Below, one piece after another: positions 6,805 through 14,545 of a DNA stretch of 28,656 nt. Origin of the DNA: Thermohalobaculum sp035513135 (GTDB lineage Bacteria > Pseudomonadota > Alphaproteobacteria > Rhodobacterales > Rhodobacteraceae); assembly GCA_035513135.1 (NCBI GenBank), contig DATKCQ010000038.1, positions 1 through 28,656 on the forward strand, in the 5' to 3' direction. The notes beneath the pieces were generated by a model, which saw nothing but the letters and a program-made list of their open reading frames with translations, made no database searches and had not been told where the DNA came from. Position 1 is the stretch's first letter. Each line of letters begins with the position of its first letter. The translations under genes were made by a program, and so were the position numbers.

Positions 6805-7623
6805 CTAAATGCGGAACCGATCGCCCAGGTAGACCCGGCGCACGTTGACGTCGCGCACCACCTCCTCGGGCGTCCCGCTCATCAGCACGCGACCATCATG
6901 CAAGATGTATGCCCGGTCAATGATCTCCAGCGTCTCGCGCACGTTGTGGTCGGTGATCAGCACGCCGATGCCGCGGTCCTTGAGGTGCGCGACCAGGGTG
7001 CGGATGTCGTTCACCGCGATCGGGTCGATGCCGGCGAACGGCTCGTCGAGCAGGATGAAGGCCGGGTCGGTGGCGAGGCACCGCGCGATCTCGACGCGAC
7101 GCCGCTCGCCGCCCGAGAGCGCCGTGGCCGGCGTGCGGCGCAGGTGGGTGATGGAGAACTCGCCGAGCAGCTCGTCGAGCCGGCGCGCCCGCGTCACCCG
7201 GTCGCGCTCGACCAGCTCGAGCACCGCGCGGATGTTGTCCTCGACGCTCAGGCCGCGAAAGATCGAGGCCTCCTGCGGCAGGTAGCCCAGGCCCAGCCGG
7301 GCGCGGCGGTACATGGGCAGGCCGGTCAGCTCGATGCCGTCGAGATGGATCGCGCCGGTGTCGGCGGGGACCAGCCCGACGATCATGTAGAAGCAGGTGG
7401 TCTTGCCCGCGCCGTTGGGGCCGAGCAGCCCGACCACCTCGCCGCGGTGCAGCTCGATCGAGACGTCGCGCACCACCGGGCGGCGCCGGTAGCTCTTGCC
7501 CAGCCCGGCCGCGACCAGCCCCTCGCGCGCCAGCGAATCGGGAGCCCGCCCGGGAGCCTGCGCCGTCTGCTCCGCCGGGCCTTCGATGCCGCCTTCGGTC
7601 CTGCCTTCGGTCCTGCTGTCCAC
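6805..7623 (-). CDS. lptB: LPS export ABC transporter ATP-binding protein
   Basis: LptB is the ATPase that, with LptF and LptG, extracts LPS from the inner membrane and pushes it along LptC-LptA. All ABC motifs are present: Walker A GPNGAGKT (68-75), Q-loop Gln117, signature LSGGE (169-173), Walker B FILLDE (189-194) and switch His226 in ITDHN. The protein has 272 residues, some 30 more than usual because of an N-terminal extension with a TEGRTEG repeat (12-bp tandem DNA repeat). The start is a GTG at 7623 with GGGAGA about 5 nt upstream. No better in-frame start exists before the domain. It follows lptA after 32 nt. Confidence 0.95.
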   Translation of the reverse strand: MDSRTEGRTEGGIEGPAEQTAQAPGRAPDSLAREGLVAAGLGKSYRRRPVVRDVSIELHRGEVVGLLGPNGAGKTTCFYMIVGLVPADTGAIHLDGIELTGLPMYRRARLGLGYLPQEASIFRGLSVEDNIRAVLELVERDRVTRARRLDELLGEFSITHLRRTPATALSGGERRRVEIARCLATDPAFILLDEPFAGIDPIAVNDIRTLVAHLKDRGIGVLITDHNVRETLEIIDRAYILHDGRVLMSGTPEEVVRDVNVRRVYLGDRFRI

Positions 7624-7655
7624 GCCTCTCTCCCGGGCCGCGCCGCGCGCGCCCG

Positions 7656-8216
7656 CTACTGGCTCGCGCCGCCTCCCGAGGGGGTGAAGACGCTCTTCAC
7701 CCGGCCGCTGCCGCTGCCCTCGATGCGCCCGGTGCCCTCGTCGAGGTTGATCACCAGCGCCTCGCCGGCGATGGCGTTCGCGCCCTGGGTCAGCACCACG
7801 CTGCCGCCCATGCGCATGGTGCCGCCGGCCACGTCGTACTCGGCCCAGGCGCCGCGCGCGGTCTCCGAGCCGTTCGACAGGAACACGTTGCCCTCGGCGC
7901 GCATGTCATGGATCTCGCCGGTCTCGCCGCCGCCCTCGCCGGTGGCGTAGGAGACCTCCAGCCGGTCGGCGGTCAGCCTGAGCGTGCCCTGCGCCGCCAC
8001 CACCTCGCCCGCGAACATGGCCTTGCCCTCGGCCTGGCGCACTTCGAGGGTGTCGGAGGCGATCTCGATCGGCGCCTTGGAGTCGTGCTTGAAGCCGCCG
8101 AACGGCCCGGCGCCCTGCGCCGCCGCGACGCCCAGGCCGAGCCACACGGCCAGCGCCGCGATCCCCGCCGGTCTCACCGCCATCACAGCCGTCACCGCCA
8201 ACACCCTGGCCTTCAC
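7656..8216 (-). CDS. lptA: LPS transport periplasmic protein LptA
   Basis: LptA forms the periplasmic bridge carrying LPS from LptC to LptD in the outer membrane. From the GTG at 8216 the protein has 186 residues. It has a signal peptide with basic N-terminus and hydrophobic stretch (AALAVWLGLGVAAA), probably cut near residue 33. The OstA/LptA beta-jellyroll covers about 45-170 (PIEIASDTLEVRQAEGKAMF, then GNVFLSNGSETARG). GGAGG lies 5 nt before this GTG, which decides the start. A longer frame to 8309 would add 31 residues ahead of the signal peptide and overlap lptC. The order lptC-lptA-lptB is canonical. Confidence 0.93.
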   Translation of the reverse strand: MKARVLAVTAVMAVRPAGIAALAVWLGLGVAAAQGAGPFGGFKHDSKAPIEIASDTLEVRQAEGKAMFAGEVVAAQGTLRLTADRLEVSYATGEGGGETGEIHDMRAEGNVFLSNGSETARGAWAEYDVAGGTMRMGGSVVLTQGANAIAGEALVINLDEGTGRIEGSGSGRVKSVFTPSGGGASQ

Positions 8217-8250
8217 CTGATCCTCCCGCAACCGACAGGTCCGGGGCCGT

Positions 8251-8910
8251 TCATTCGCCATCCCCGGCACCGTGCGCGGGAATGAACACCACCCGCACCC
8301 GGTTTTCAAACCAAATCTGCCCGTCCGCCAGGTCGCCCGGCCCGGCCTCGGCGCGCATGCTGCCCGCCTCGACGCTGCCGCGCGGGCCCCGCGCGCTCAC
8401 CGGGCCGGGCGCCCGGGCGGTGCGTGCGTCGAAGTCGAGCTCGACGCGGGCGGTCTCGACGCGGTAGCCGTCCGAATCCTCGACCGTCACCTCGCCCTCC
8501 AGCACCGCGGACTTCTCGCGCCGGTCCAGCTCGCCCTGGGCCGCCGCCACCGCGATGGTGCGCCCGTTCGCGAGCTCGATCTCGCCGCGCGGCCGCTCGA
8601 GCGTGACGACCCGGGGCATGGCGCTGTCGGGCAGCGCCCAGTCGGCATGTACCACATAGGCCTCGCCCTTGGGAGTCAGCCCGGCGAAGCGCGGGTTGTC
8701 GAGCCGCAGCCCGGCGCCCAGCCGGGCCAGCTCCTCGGGCGTGAATATCTCGGTGAGATCGCCCCGGTCCCGGGCGCTGAGAAAGATCGCCGCGACCAGC
8801 GCCACGGCCCCGAGCGGCAGCGCGATCTTCATCAGCGCCACCAGCCGCGAGTAGCGGCGGACGCGCCGGCCGGCCTGCCGGACGCGCTCCGCTGTGGTCA
8901 GGTCCCGCAT
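8251..8910 (-). CDS. lptC: LPS export protein LptC
   Basis: LptC is an inner-membrane-anchored protein that receives LPS from LptBFG and hands it to LptA. The 219 residues begin with a basic cytoplasmic tail, then one transmembrane segment at about 27-46 (MKIALPLGAVALVAAIFLSA). A periplasmic beta-jellyroll follows, with GEAYVVHADWA, ANGRTIAVAAAQGELDRREKS and LEGEVTVEDSDGYRVETARV. This is the DUF1239/LptC pattern seen in alphaproteobacteria, where sequence identity to E. coli LptC is low. The start is 4 nt from the kdsD stop, implying coupling. Confidence 0.9.
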   Translation of the reverse strand: MRDLTTAERVRQAGRRVRRYSRLVALMKIALPLGAVALVAAIFLSARDRGDLTEIFTPEELARLGAGLRLDNPRFAGLTPKGEAYVVHADWALPDSAMPRVVTLERPRGEIELANGRTIAVAAAQGELDRREKSAVLEGEVTVEDSDGYRVETARVELDFDARTARAPGPVSARGPRGSVEAGSMRAEAGPGDLADGQIWFENRVRVVFIPAHGAGDGE

Positions 8911-8914
8911 CGGC

Positions 8915-9970
8915 TCAGGCCTCGTCCACTCCGGCGCGCAGACAGTCGTGCATGTGGATCAGGCCGAGCGGGCGCACCGGCGGGTCGGTCTCGGTGACGA
9001 ACAGGCAGGTGATCTCGCGCTCGTTCATCACCTGCACCGCCTCCTGCGCCAGCCGCTCGGGGTGGATGGTGCGCGGGTTCGGCGTCGCCACCTCGCGCGC
9101 CAGCCGGTCGAGCAGCCCGTCCATGTGGCGCCGCAGGTCGCCGTCGGTGATGATGCCGGTGAGCCGGCCCGCGCCGTCGACCGTGCCGGCGACGCCGAAG
9201 CCCTTCTGGCTCATGACCAGCAGCGCGTCGGCCATCGGCGTGTCCTCGGCCACCAGCGGCAGCCTGTCGGCCTTCGCCATCAGCTCGCGCACCTTGACGA
9301 GCCGCGCCCCCAGCGTGCCGCCCGGGTGGAAATCGGCGAAGTGCTCGGGCGTGAAGGCGCGCCGCTCCATCAGCGCCACGGCGAGCGCGTCACCCAGCGC
9401 CAGGGTCAGCGTAGTCGAGGTGGTCGGCGCCAGCCCGACCGAGCACGCCTCCGGCGCCGGCGGCAGCGACAGGGCGATGTCGGACGCCTTGAGCAGCGTC
9501 GAGCCCGGCCGGCTCGCCACCCCGATCAGCGGGATCGAGAAGCGCCGCGTGTAGGCGATCACCGCGGCCAGCTCGCGGGTCTCGCCCGAGTTCGACAGGA
9601 CAAGCACCACGTCGTCGCCGGTGATCATGCCAAGGTCGCCATGGCTCGCCTCGGCTGCGTGGACGAACTGCGCCGGCGTGCCGGTCGAGGCCAGGGTGGC
9701 GGCGATCTTGTGCCCGACATGGCCCGACTTGCCCATGCCCGAGACGATCACCCGGCCGCGCGCGGCGAACATCGTCTCGACCGCGTCGGCGAAGGCATCG
9801 CCGAGCGCACCGGCGAACATCGCCAGCGCCTCGGACTCGATCGCCAGCACGCGCCGGCCGGTGGCCACGGCGCGGGCGCGGGCATCCGGCGCGCCCGTCC
9901 CAGGGTCAACCGTCCCAGGGTCAACCGTTTCCGGCGCCCCCGTCTTGGCCTTGCTGTCGGCGACCGCCAT
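8915..9970 (-). CDS. kdsD: Arabinose-5-phosphate isomerase (KdsD/KpsF family)
   Basis: KdsD converts ribulose-5-phosphate to arabinose-5-phosphate, the first committed step to Kdo in LPS. The 351-residue protein has a SIS domain (about 60-200; SGMGKSGHVGHKIAATLAST, then VLSNSGETRELA). Two CBS domains follow (about 230-350; MADALLVMSQKGFGVAGTVD, then ITDGDLRRHMD and REITCLFVTE). GTLGARLVKVRELM joins them. The N-terminus carries a VDPGTVDPGT repeat encoded by two 15-bp units. The start at 9970 has AAGGAGAG upstream with 6 nt spacing. Placement beside lptCAB links Kdo supply to LPS export. Confidence 0.95.
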   Translation of the reverse strand: MAVADSKAKTGAPETVDPGTVDPGTGAPDARARAVATGRRVLAIESEALAMFAGALGDAFADAVETMFAARGRVIVSGMGKSGHVGHKIAATLASTGTPAQFVHAAEASHGDLGMITGDDVVLVLSNSGETRELAAVIAYTRRFSIPLIGVASRPGSTLLKASDIALSLPPAPEACSVGLAPTTSTTLTLALGDALAVALMERRAFTPEHFADFHPGGTLGARLVKVRELMAKADRLPLVAEDTPMADALLVMSQKGFGVAGTVDGAGRLTGIITDGDLRRHMDGLLDRLAREVATPNPRTIHPERLAQEAVQVMNEREITCLFVTETDPPVRPLGLIHMHDCLRAGVDEA

Positions 9971-9993
9971 GCGCGGCTCTCCTTCTCGCGCGT

Positions 9994-10605
9994 TCAGTGC
10001 GCGAAGATGTCCGGCTCGGTCCAGCCGCCGAGGTCCAGCAGCACCCGGTCGGGCAGGAACCGGAAGCAGGCTTCGGCCAGCGCGCCGCGCCCCTCGCGCG
10101 CGATGCGCGTCTCGAGTTCGGCCTTGAGCCGGTGCAGGTATAGAACGTCCGAGGCGGCATATTCCAGTTGCGCCTCGCTCAGGTTCTCCGCCCCCCAGTC
10201 CGAGGTCTGCTGCTGCTTGGCGAGGTCCACCCCGAGCAGCTCGCGGCACAGCTGCTTCAGCGAGTGGTGGTCGGTGTAGGTGCGGCACAGCTTCGAGGCG
10301 ATCTTGGTGCACCACACGGGCCGCGCCACGGCGCCGAAGGCGTGCGCCAGCACGGCGATGTCGAAGCGGCCGTAATGGAACAGCTTGAGCGTGCGCCGGT
10401 CGCGCAGCAGGCGGCCGAGGTTCGGCGCCCGCTTCTGCCCTTTCGCCACCTGCACCAGGTGCGCGTCGCCGTCGCCGGCGGAGAGCTGCACCAGGCACAG
10501 CCGGTCGCGGTGCGGGTTCAGCCCCATGGTCTCGGTGTCGATGGCGACCACCGGCCCCAGCGCGAGTCCGTCGGGCAGGTCGTGCGCGTGCAGCGTGATG
10601 GTCAT
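9994..10605 (-). CDS. RNase D-like 3'-5' exonuclease
   Basis: This 203-residue DEDDy exonuclease contains only the catalytic domain, without the HRDC domains of full-length RNase D. The metal-binding residues are visible: Asp23 and Glu25 in VAIDTET, Asp82 in FHYGRFD, and Tyr149 and Asp153 in YAASDVLYL. Family members trim tRNA or other RNA 3' ends. Its start lies 58 nt downstream of a tRNA-Leu gene in the same direction, which fits but does not prove such a role. The start at 10605 has AGGA 6 nt upstream. An upstream extension of the frame runs through the tRNA and is not real. kdsD follows after 23 nt. Confidence 0.9.
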   Translation of the reverse strand: MTITLHAHDLPDGLALGPVVAIDTETMGLNPHRDRLCLVQLSAGDGDAHLVQVAKGQKRAPNLGRLLRDRRTLKLFHYGRFDIAVLAHAFGAVARPVWCTKIASKLCRTYTDHHSLKQLCRELLGVDLAKQQQTSDWGAENLSEAQLEYAASDVLYLHRLKAELETRIAREGRGALAEACFRFLPDRVLLDLGGWTEPDIFAH

Positions 10606-10663
10606 GCCGGATCCTGATCCCGCGATACCTGGCCAAGTTTGCCGGCTGCGGGTGGGGGGAGGA

Positions 10664-10751
10664 TGGTGCCCAGGAGAAGACTCGAACTTCCACGCCCGCA
10701 AGGGGCACCAGCACCTGAAGCTGGCGCGTCTACCAATTCCGCCACCTGGGC
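10664..10751 (-). tRNA. tRNA-Leu (anticodon CAG)
   Basis: On the minus strand the acceptor arms GCCCAGG and CCTGGGC pair perfectly. The D-arm contains GGCGGAATTGGTAGACGC. The anticodon stem CCAGC/GCTGG flanks a loop with CAG. A long variable arm (GTGCCCCTTGCGGGCGT region) identifies a class II tRNA, and GTTCGAGTC is the T-loop region. CCA is encoded at 10664-10666, so the body without it is 10667-10751 (85 nt). No clear terminator follows, so transcription may continue into the exonuclease gene. Confidence 0.97.
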
Positions 10752-10799
10752 ACAGGCTTCGGACGCCCCAAGCGCAGCGGGGTTTCGGGGCGCGACGGT

Positions 10800-10828
10800 G
10801 ATCTAGCCACGGCGCCGGACGATGTCAA
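10800..10828 (-). promoter_or_regulatory. Sigma70-like promoter for tRNA-Leu and possibly the downstream block
   Basis: On the minus strand a perfect -35 TTGACA (10823-10828) is followed after exactly 17 bp by TAGATC (10800-10805). The predicted start near 10793 gives a 42-nt leader before the tRNA. It is one of the two best promoter matches in the window. Confidence 0.6.
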
Positions 10829-10855
10829 CGGGCGCCCGGCTATTGCCCCCCGGCG

Positions 10856-10897
10856 CCTCGCCGCGTAGACCTGTGCCCCCGTGTCAGCGAGGCGAGG
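10856..10897 (+). other. Possible leader hairpin overlapping a ribosome binding site
   Basis: CCTCGCC (10856-10862) can pair with GGCGAGG (10891-10897) across a 28-nt loop. The 3' arm overlaps the first part of the AGGAGG ribosome binding site of the NDUFA9-like gene. In so GC-rich a region chance pairing is likely. Confidence 0.2.
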
Positions 10898-10905
10898 AGG
10901 CTTCC

Positions 10906-11877
10906 ATGCCCGACCCGTCCCCGATCGTCACCGTCATCGGCGGCTCCGGCTTCGTCGGGCGCTACATCACCCAGCGCCTGGCGCGCGGGGGCTGGCGGGT
11001 GCGGGTGGCCTGCCGGCGCCCCAACGAGGCGCTGTTCGTGCGCACCTACGGGGTGGTCGGCCAGGTCGAGCCGGTGCAGTGCAACATCCGTGATGAGGCG
11101 TCGCTGCGCGCGGTGATCCGCGGCGCGGACGCGGTGGTGAACTGCGTCGGCGTGCTCTACGAGAAGGGCCGCAACCGCTTCGACGCGGTGCAGGCCGAGG
11201 GGGCGGGCTGCGCCGCACGACTGGCCGCCGAGGAGGGCGCCCGGCGGTTCGTGCAGATCTCGGCGATCGGCGCCGACGCCGGGAGCGAGTCGGCCTACGC
11301 GCGGACCAAGGCGGCCGGCGAGGCCGCGGTGCGCGACGCCTTCCCGGACGCCGTGATCCTGCGCCCCTCGGTGGTCTTCGGACCGGGCGACGGCTTCTTC
11401 GAGCGCTTCGCCGCGATGGCGCGCTACATCCCGTTCATCCTGCCGATCGTCGGCGGTGACACCCGCTTCCAGCCGGTCTGGGTGGTCGACGTGGCCGAGG
11501 CCGCCGCGCGCGCCGCCGAGGGCGCGGCCGCGCCCGGCATATACGAGCTGGGCGGGCCGAACATCTACACGCTGCGCGAGGCGGTGGCGCTGACGCTGCG
11601 CGCCGCGCACCGCCGCCGGCTGGTGATCAACCTGCCGTTCTGGCTCGCCAGGCTGAAGGCCTCGGTGCTCGAGTGGCTACCGGTGCCGCCCCTGACCGTG
11701 GACCAGGTCAAGCTGCTGCGCCGCGACAACGTGGTCTCTCAGGGCGCGAAGACGCTCGCCGATCTCGGCATCGAGCCGACCGCGGCCGAGGGGATCGTCG
11801 AGAGCTACCTCGTGCCCTTCCGCCCGCACGGCCAGTACCAGCGTCTCGAGGAAGGCGACGGCGGCGCGCCCGCCTGA
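10906..11877 (+). CDS. NAD(P)H-binding protein of the complex I NDUFA9-like family
   Basis: This 323-residue protein is an atypical short-chain dehydrogenase with an N-terminal Rossmann fold. The dinucleotide motif is GGSGFVGR (12-19). ADAVVNCVGVLYEKGRNRF is the usual strand-4 region. SAIGAD, then YARTKAAGE, keep a Tyr-x3-Lys motif. RPSVVFGPGDGFFERF and FQPVWVVDVAEAAARA are typical of the NDUFA9-like (39-kDa complex I subunit) group. In bacteria such proteins are not proven complex I subunits, and the substrate is unknown. The start is decided by AGGAGG (10895-10900), 5 nt before the ATG. It converges on uppP, with which it is often neighboured in Rhodobacterales (from memory, not checked). 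Confidence 0.88.
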   Translation: MPDPSPIVTVIGGSGFVGRYITQRLARGGWRVRVACRRPNEALFVRTYGVVGQVEPVQCNIRDEASLRAVIRGADAVVNCVGVLYEKGRNRFDAVQAEGAGCAARLAAEEGARRFVQISAIGADAGSESAYARTKAAGEAAVRDAFPDAVILRPSVVFGPGDGFFERFAAMARYIPFILPIVGGDTRFQPVWVVDVAEAAARAAEGAAAPGIYELGGPNIYTLREAVALTLRAAHRRRLVINLPFWLARLKASVLEWLPVPPLTVDQVKLLRRDNVVSQGAKTLADLGIEPTAAEGIVESYLVPFRPHGQYQRLEEGDGGAPA

Positions 11878-12684
11878 TCAGCCGTAGGCGAGCGCCAGCA
11901 GCGCCGCCCCCAGCGCCAGCCGGTAGAGGACGAAGGGCAGCATCGTCCATTCGCGCCGGAACATGCGCATCATCAGGGCGATGGCGGCCAGGGCCGCGAG
12001 GAATGCGAGCGCCGCACCGAGCGCGAGGTCGCCGGCCAGCGCGAAATCGCCCGAGCGCACCAGCTCCGCGGTCTCCAGCGCCCCGGCCGCCAGGGTCACC
12101 GGGATCGCCATGAGCAGCGAGACCCGCGCCGCCTCGGCGCGCTGGAAGCCGAGCAGCCGCGCCGCCGTCATGGTGATGCCCGAGCGGCTCGCCCCCGGGA
12201 TCAGCGCCAGCGCCTGGGCCAGCCCCATCAGCACCGCGTCGCGCAGGCCCCACTCGGCGCCCTGGCGGCGCTGCGCGCCGCGCCGGTCGGCGAGCCAGAG
12301 CACGAGCCCGCCGATGAGCGTCGCCCAGCCGATCACCGCGAGCGCCCGGAGCGCATCGACACCGCCCGTCGCCTTGAGCGCCAACCCCACCGCCATCGCC
12401 GGCACGGTGGCCAGCGCCAGCAGCAGGAAGAGCCGCGCCGCCTCGGTGCGCAGGCGCCCGCGCGCCACGTCGCCGAGCCCGGCGACCAGCCGCCCGGTCT
12501 CGCGCCGGAAGTAGAGGCAGACCGCGGCCAGCGTGCCGACGTGCACGGCCACGTCCATGCTCACGCCCTGGTCGGGCCGCCCGGTGAGCAGCGGCCAGAG
12601 CACCAGGTGCCCCGACGACGAGATCGGCAGGAACTCGGTGATGCCCTGGATCAGCGCGAGGGCAACGAGGTCGAAGATCGTCAT
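11878..12684 (-). CDS. uppP: Undecaprenyl-diphosphatase (BacA/UppP)
   Basis: UppP removes a phosphate from undecaprenyl diphosphate to recycle the lipid carrier for peptidoglycan and other envelope polymers. High levels confer bacitracin resistance. The 268-residue protein is a polytopic membrane protein with about eight hydrophobic segments. The two active-site motifs are intact: ITEFLPISSSGHL (15-27, with Glu17) and PGASRSG (163-169, with Arg167). The stop codon abuts the stop of the convergent NDUFA9-like gene. The start at 12684 gives the usual MTIFDLVALALIQG N-terminus but lacks a strong ribosome binding site. Confidence 0.96.
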   Translation of the reverse strand: MTIFDLVALALIQGITEFLPISSSGHLVLWPLLTGRPDQGVSMDVAVHVGTLAAVCLYFRRETGRLVAGLGDVARGRLRTEAARLFLLLALATVPAMAVGLALKATGGVDALRALAVIGWATLIGGLVLWLADRRGAQRRQGAEWGLRDAVLMGLAQALALIPGASRSGITMTAARLLGFQRAEAARVSLLMAIPVTLAAGALETAELVRSGDFALAGDLALGAALAFLAALAAIALMMRMFRREWTMLPFVLYRLALGAALLALAYG

Positions 12685-13005
12685 GGCGGGCCCGGTGCGA
12701 AGCGGCGGCGGCCCAGTCCTAGAGCGATTTCGAGCAAAGTGGAATCACTTTGCGGCTGGGAAATCGCGGTGACTCAACGGCTCTGGCGGGTGGGGCGCGT
12801 CACGCAAGCGGCAAGTTGGGTCAGCATTTATTCCCTTGTTTAGCGCGTAAAATCCCGTGACCGCTGATGGGCAGCACGAAAATCATCAAACTGAGACAGC
12901 ATTACTGACTTTATTTCCTCTCCCGATTCCGCTACTCAGTGGATAAGGAGAATGAGCGGGGGCGCCTTGCCGTGGCGCGTCCGTCGGCCCGGAACGGGAA
13001 CGCCC
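12685..13005. other. Divergent intergenic region between uppP and gltD
   Basis: This 321-bp region has no supported gene. It contains a nested inverted repeat (12724-12767) and an AT-rich strip (12815-12945), where promoters for both directions must lie. The best -10 on the plus strand is TAAAAT (12848-12853), without a convincing -35. AAGGAG (12945-12950) lies 1 nt before an in-frame ATG at 12952, an alternative gltD start that I did not choose. Confidence 0.6.
12724..12767. repeat. Nested inverted repeat, alphaproteobacterial REP-like element
   Basis: The outer arms GCGATTTC (12724-12731) and GAAATCGC (12760-12767) are perfect. Inside them CAAAGTG (12735-12741) and CACTTTG (12746-12752) form a second perfect hairpin with loop GAAT. 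The start AGAGCGATTTC and inner AAGTGGA resemble a family of palindromic intergenic repeats widespread in alphaproteobacteria (from memory). Only this copy is seen in the window. Confidence 0.65.
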
Positions 13006-14445
13006 ATGGCCCAGGGGATGCTGAAGTTCGTCTCGCTCGAGCGCGAGATGCCCGAGAAGCGACGCGCCGAGGAGCGCGCGCGCGACTTCGGCGAGATCTA
13101 CCGCGAGTATGCCGCTTCGAAGGCCGCGGCCCAGTCCGCGCGCTGCTCGCAGTGCGGCGTGCCGTTCTGCCAGACGCACTGCCCGCTGCACAACAACATC
13201 CCCGACTGGCTGAAGCTGACCGCCGAGGGCCGCCTGCAGGAGGCCTATGTCCTGAGCCAGGAGACCAACACCTTCCCCGAGATCTGCGGGCGCATCTGCC
13301 CGCAGGACCGGCTGTGCGAGGGCAACTGCGTGATCGAGCAGGCCGGGCACGGCACGGTGACCATCGGCGCCATCGAGAAGTACATCACCGACACCGCCTG
13401 GGAGGAAGGCTGGGTCGAGGCGATCGCGCCCATGGCCGAGCGCCCCGAATCGGTTGGCATCATCGGCGCCGGGCCGGCGGGGCTGGCCGCCGCCGACCGG
13501 CTGCGGCGCAAGGGCTTTCAGGTCACGGTCTACGACCGCTACGACCGCTCGGGCGGGCTGATGACCTACGGCATCCCCAACTTCAAGCTGGAGAAGCCCG
13601 TTGTCATGCGCCGCAACAAGCAGCTCGAGGAGGGCGGCGTGGCGTTCAACCTCGACTGCGACGTGGGCGAGGACATCGGCTTCGCCGAGATCCGCGACAA
13701 GCACCAGGCGGTGCTGATCGCCACCGGCGTCTACAAGGCGCGCGACCTCGCGGCGCCCGGGTCCGGGCTCGGCGGGATCGTGCAGGCGATCGACTACCTC
13801 ACCGCCTCGAACCGCGTCGGCTTCGGCGACGCGGTGCCCGCGTTCGCCTCGGGCGAGCTCGACGCCGCGGGCAAGCGCGTGGTGGTGATCGGCGGCGGCG
13901 ACACGGCGATGGACTGCGTGCGCACCGCGGTCAGGCAGGGCGCGAAGTCGGTGAAATGCCTCTACCGGCGCGACCGGGCGAACATGCCTGGCTCGCAGCG
14001 CGAGGTGGCGAACGCCGAGGAGGAGGGCGTCGAGTTCGTATGGCTCACCGCGCCCAAGGGGTTCACCGGCGACGAGCGCGTGACCGGCGTCAAGGCGGCG
14101 CGGATGCGGCTGGGCCAGCCCGACTCCACCGGGCGGCAGGCGCCCGAGCCGGTGCCCGGATCGGATTTCACCGAGCCCTGCGAGCTGGCGATCAAGGCGC
14201 TCGGCTTCGACCCCGAGGAGCTGCCGAAGCTGTGGGGCGTCGACGGGCTCGAGGTCAGCCGCTGGGGCACCATCCGCGCCGACTTCCGCAGCCACGCCAC
14301 CTCGCTGCCCGGCGTCTACGCCGCGGGCGACATCGTGCGCGGCGCCTCGCTGGTGGTCTGGGCGATCCGCGACGGGCGCGAGGCGGCGGACGCCATGGCC
14401 GCCTGGATCGACGGTCAGGGGGCGGTCAGGATGGCGGCGCAGTGA
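13006..14445 (+). CDS. gltD: Glutamate synthase (NADPH) small subunit
   Basis: GltD takes electrons from NADPH through FAD and iron-sulfur clusters to GltB, which makes two glutamates from glutamine and 2-oxoglutarate. The protein has 479 residues from this start. Cys47, 50, 55 and 59 (CSQCGVPFCQTHCP) and Cys94, 98, 104 and 108 (CGRICPQDRLCEGNC) are the cluster motifs. The FAD site is GAGPAG (154-159) and the NADPH site GGGDTA (295-300). AAGDIVRGASLVVWAIRDGR near the C-terminus completes the FAD fold. I chose 13006 because MAQGMLKFVSLERE is the family N-terminus. An upstream ATG at 12952 would add 18 unrelated residues. Confidence 0.94.
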   Translation: MAQGMLKFVSLEREMPEKRRAEERARDFGEIYREYAASKAAAQSARCSQCGVPFCQTHCPLHNNIPDWLKLTAEGRLQEAYVLSQETNTFPEICGRICPQDRLCEGNCVIEQAGHGTVTIGAIEKYITDTAWEEGWVEAIAPMAERPESVGIIGAGPAGLAAADRLRRKGFQVTVYDRYDRSGGLMTYGIPNFKLEKPVVMRRNKQLEEGGVAFNLDCDVGEDIGFAEIRDKHQAVLIATGVYKARDLAAPGSGLGGIVQAIDYLTASNRVGFGDAVPAFASGELDAAGKRVVVIGGGDTAMDCVRTAVRQGAKSVKCLYRRDRANMPGSQREVANAEEEGVEFVWLTAPKGFTGDERVTGVKAARMRLGQPDSTGRQAPEPVPGSDFTEPCELAIKALGFDPEELPKLWGVDGLEVSRWGTIRADFRSHATSLPGVYAAGDIVRGASLVVWAIRDGREAADAMAAWIDGQGAVRMAAQ

Positions 14446-14464
14446 GCCGCGGCCGGCGAAGGCC

Positions 14465-14520
14465 CGATGGCCGGGTCGGGCCCGGCAAGGACCGGAGCAG
14501 GCGGCTGCGGGCGGGAATGA
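14465..14520. repeat. Palindromic intergenic repeat of the 'LDPAIH' type
   Basis: GCCGGG and CCCGGC flank TCGGG (about 14473-14489), followed by a trailing strip ending in GGGAATGACGGCGAG. Read on the minus strand it gives SRPQPPAPVLAGPDPAIG. This spurious peptide is a well-known sign of alphaproteobacterial palindromic repeats containing CCGGGTCAAGCCCGG. It fills the 100-bp gap between gltD and the next gene and is not coding. Boundaries are approximate. Confidence 0.6.
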
Positions 14521-14545
14521 CGGCGAGCGAGGAAGGGACGCGCGC

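Noticed and set aside
9994..10701. Longer exonuclease reading frame starting inside the tRNA
   Set aside because: The 32 extra residues are translated from the tRNA-Leu gene and its flank; the ATG at 10605 gives the family N-terminus.
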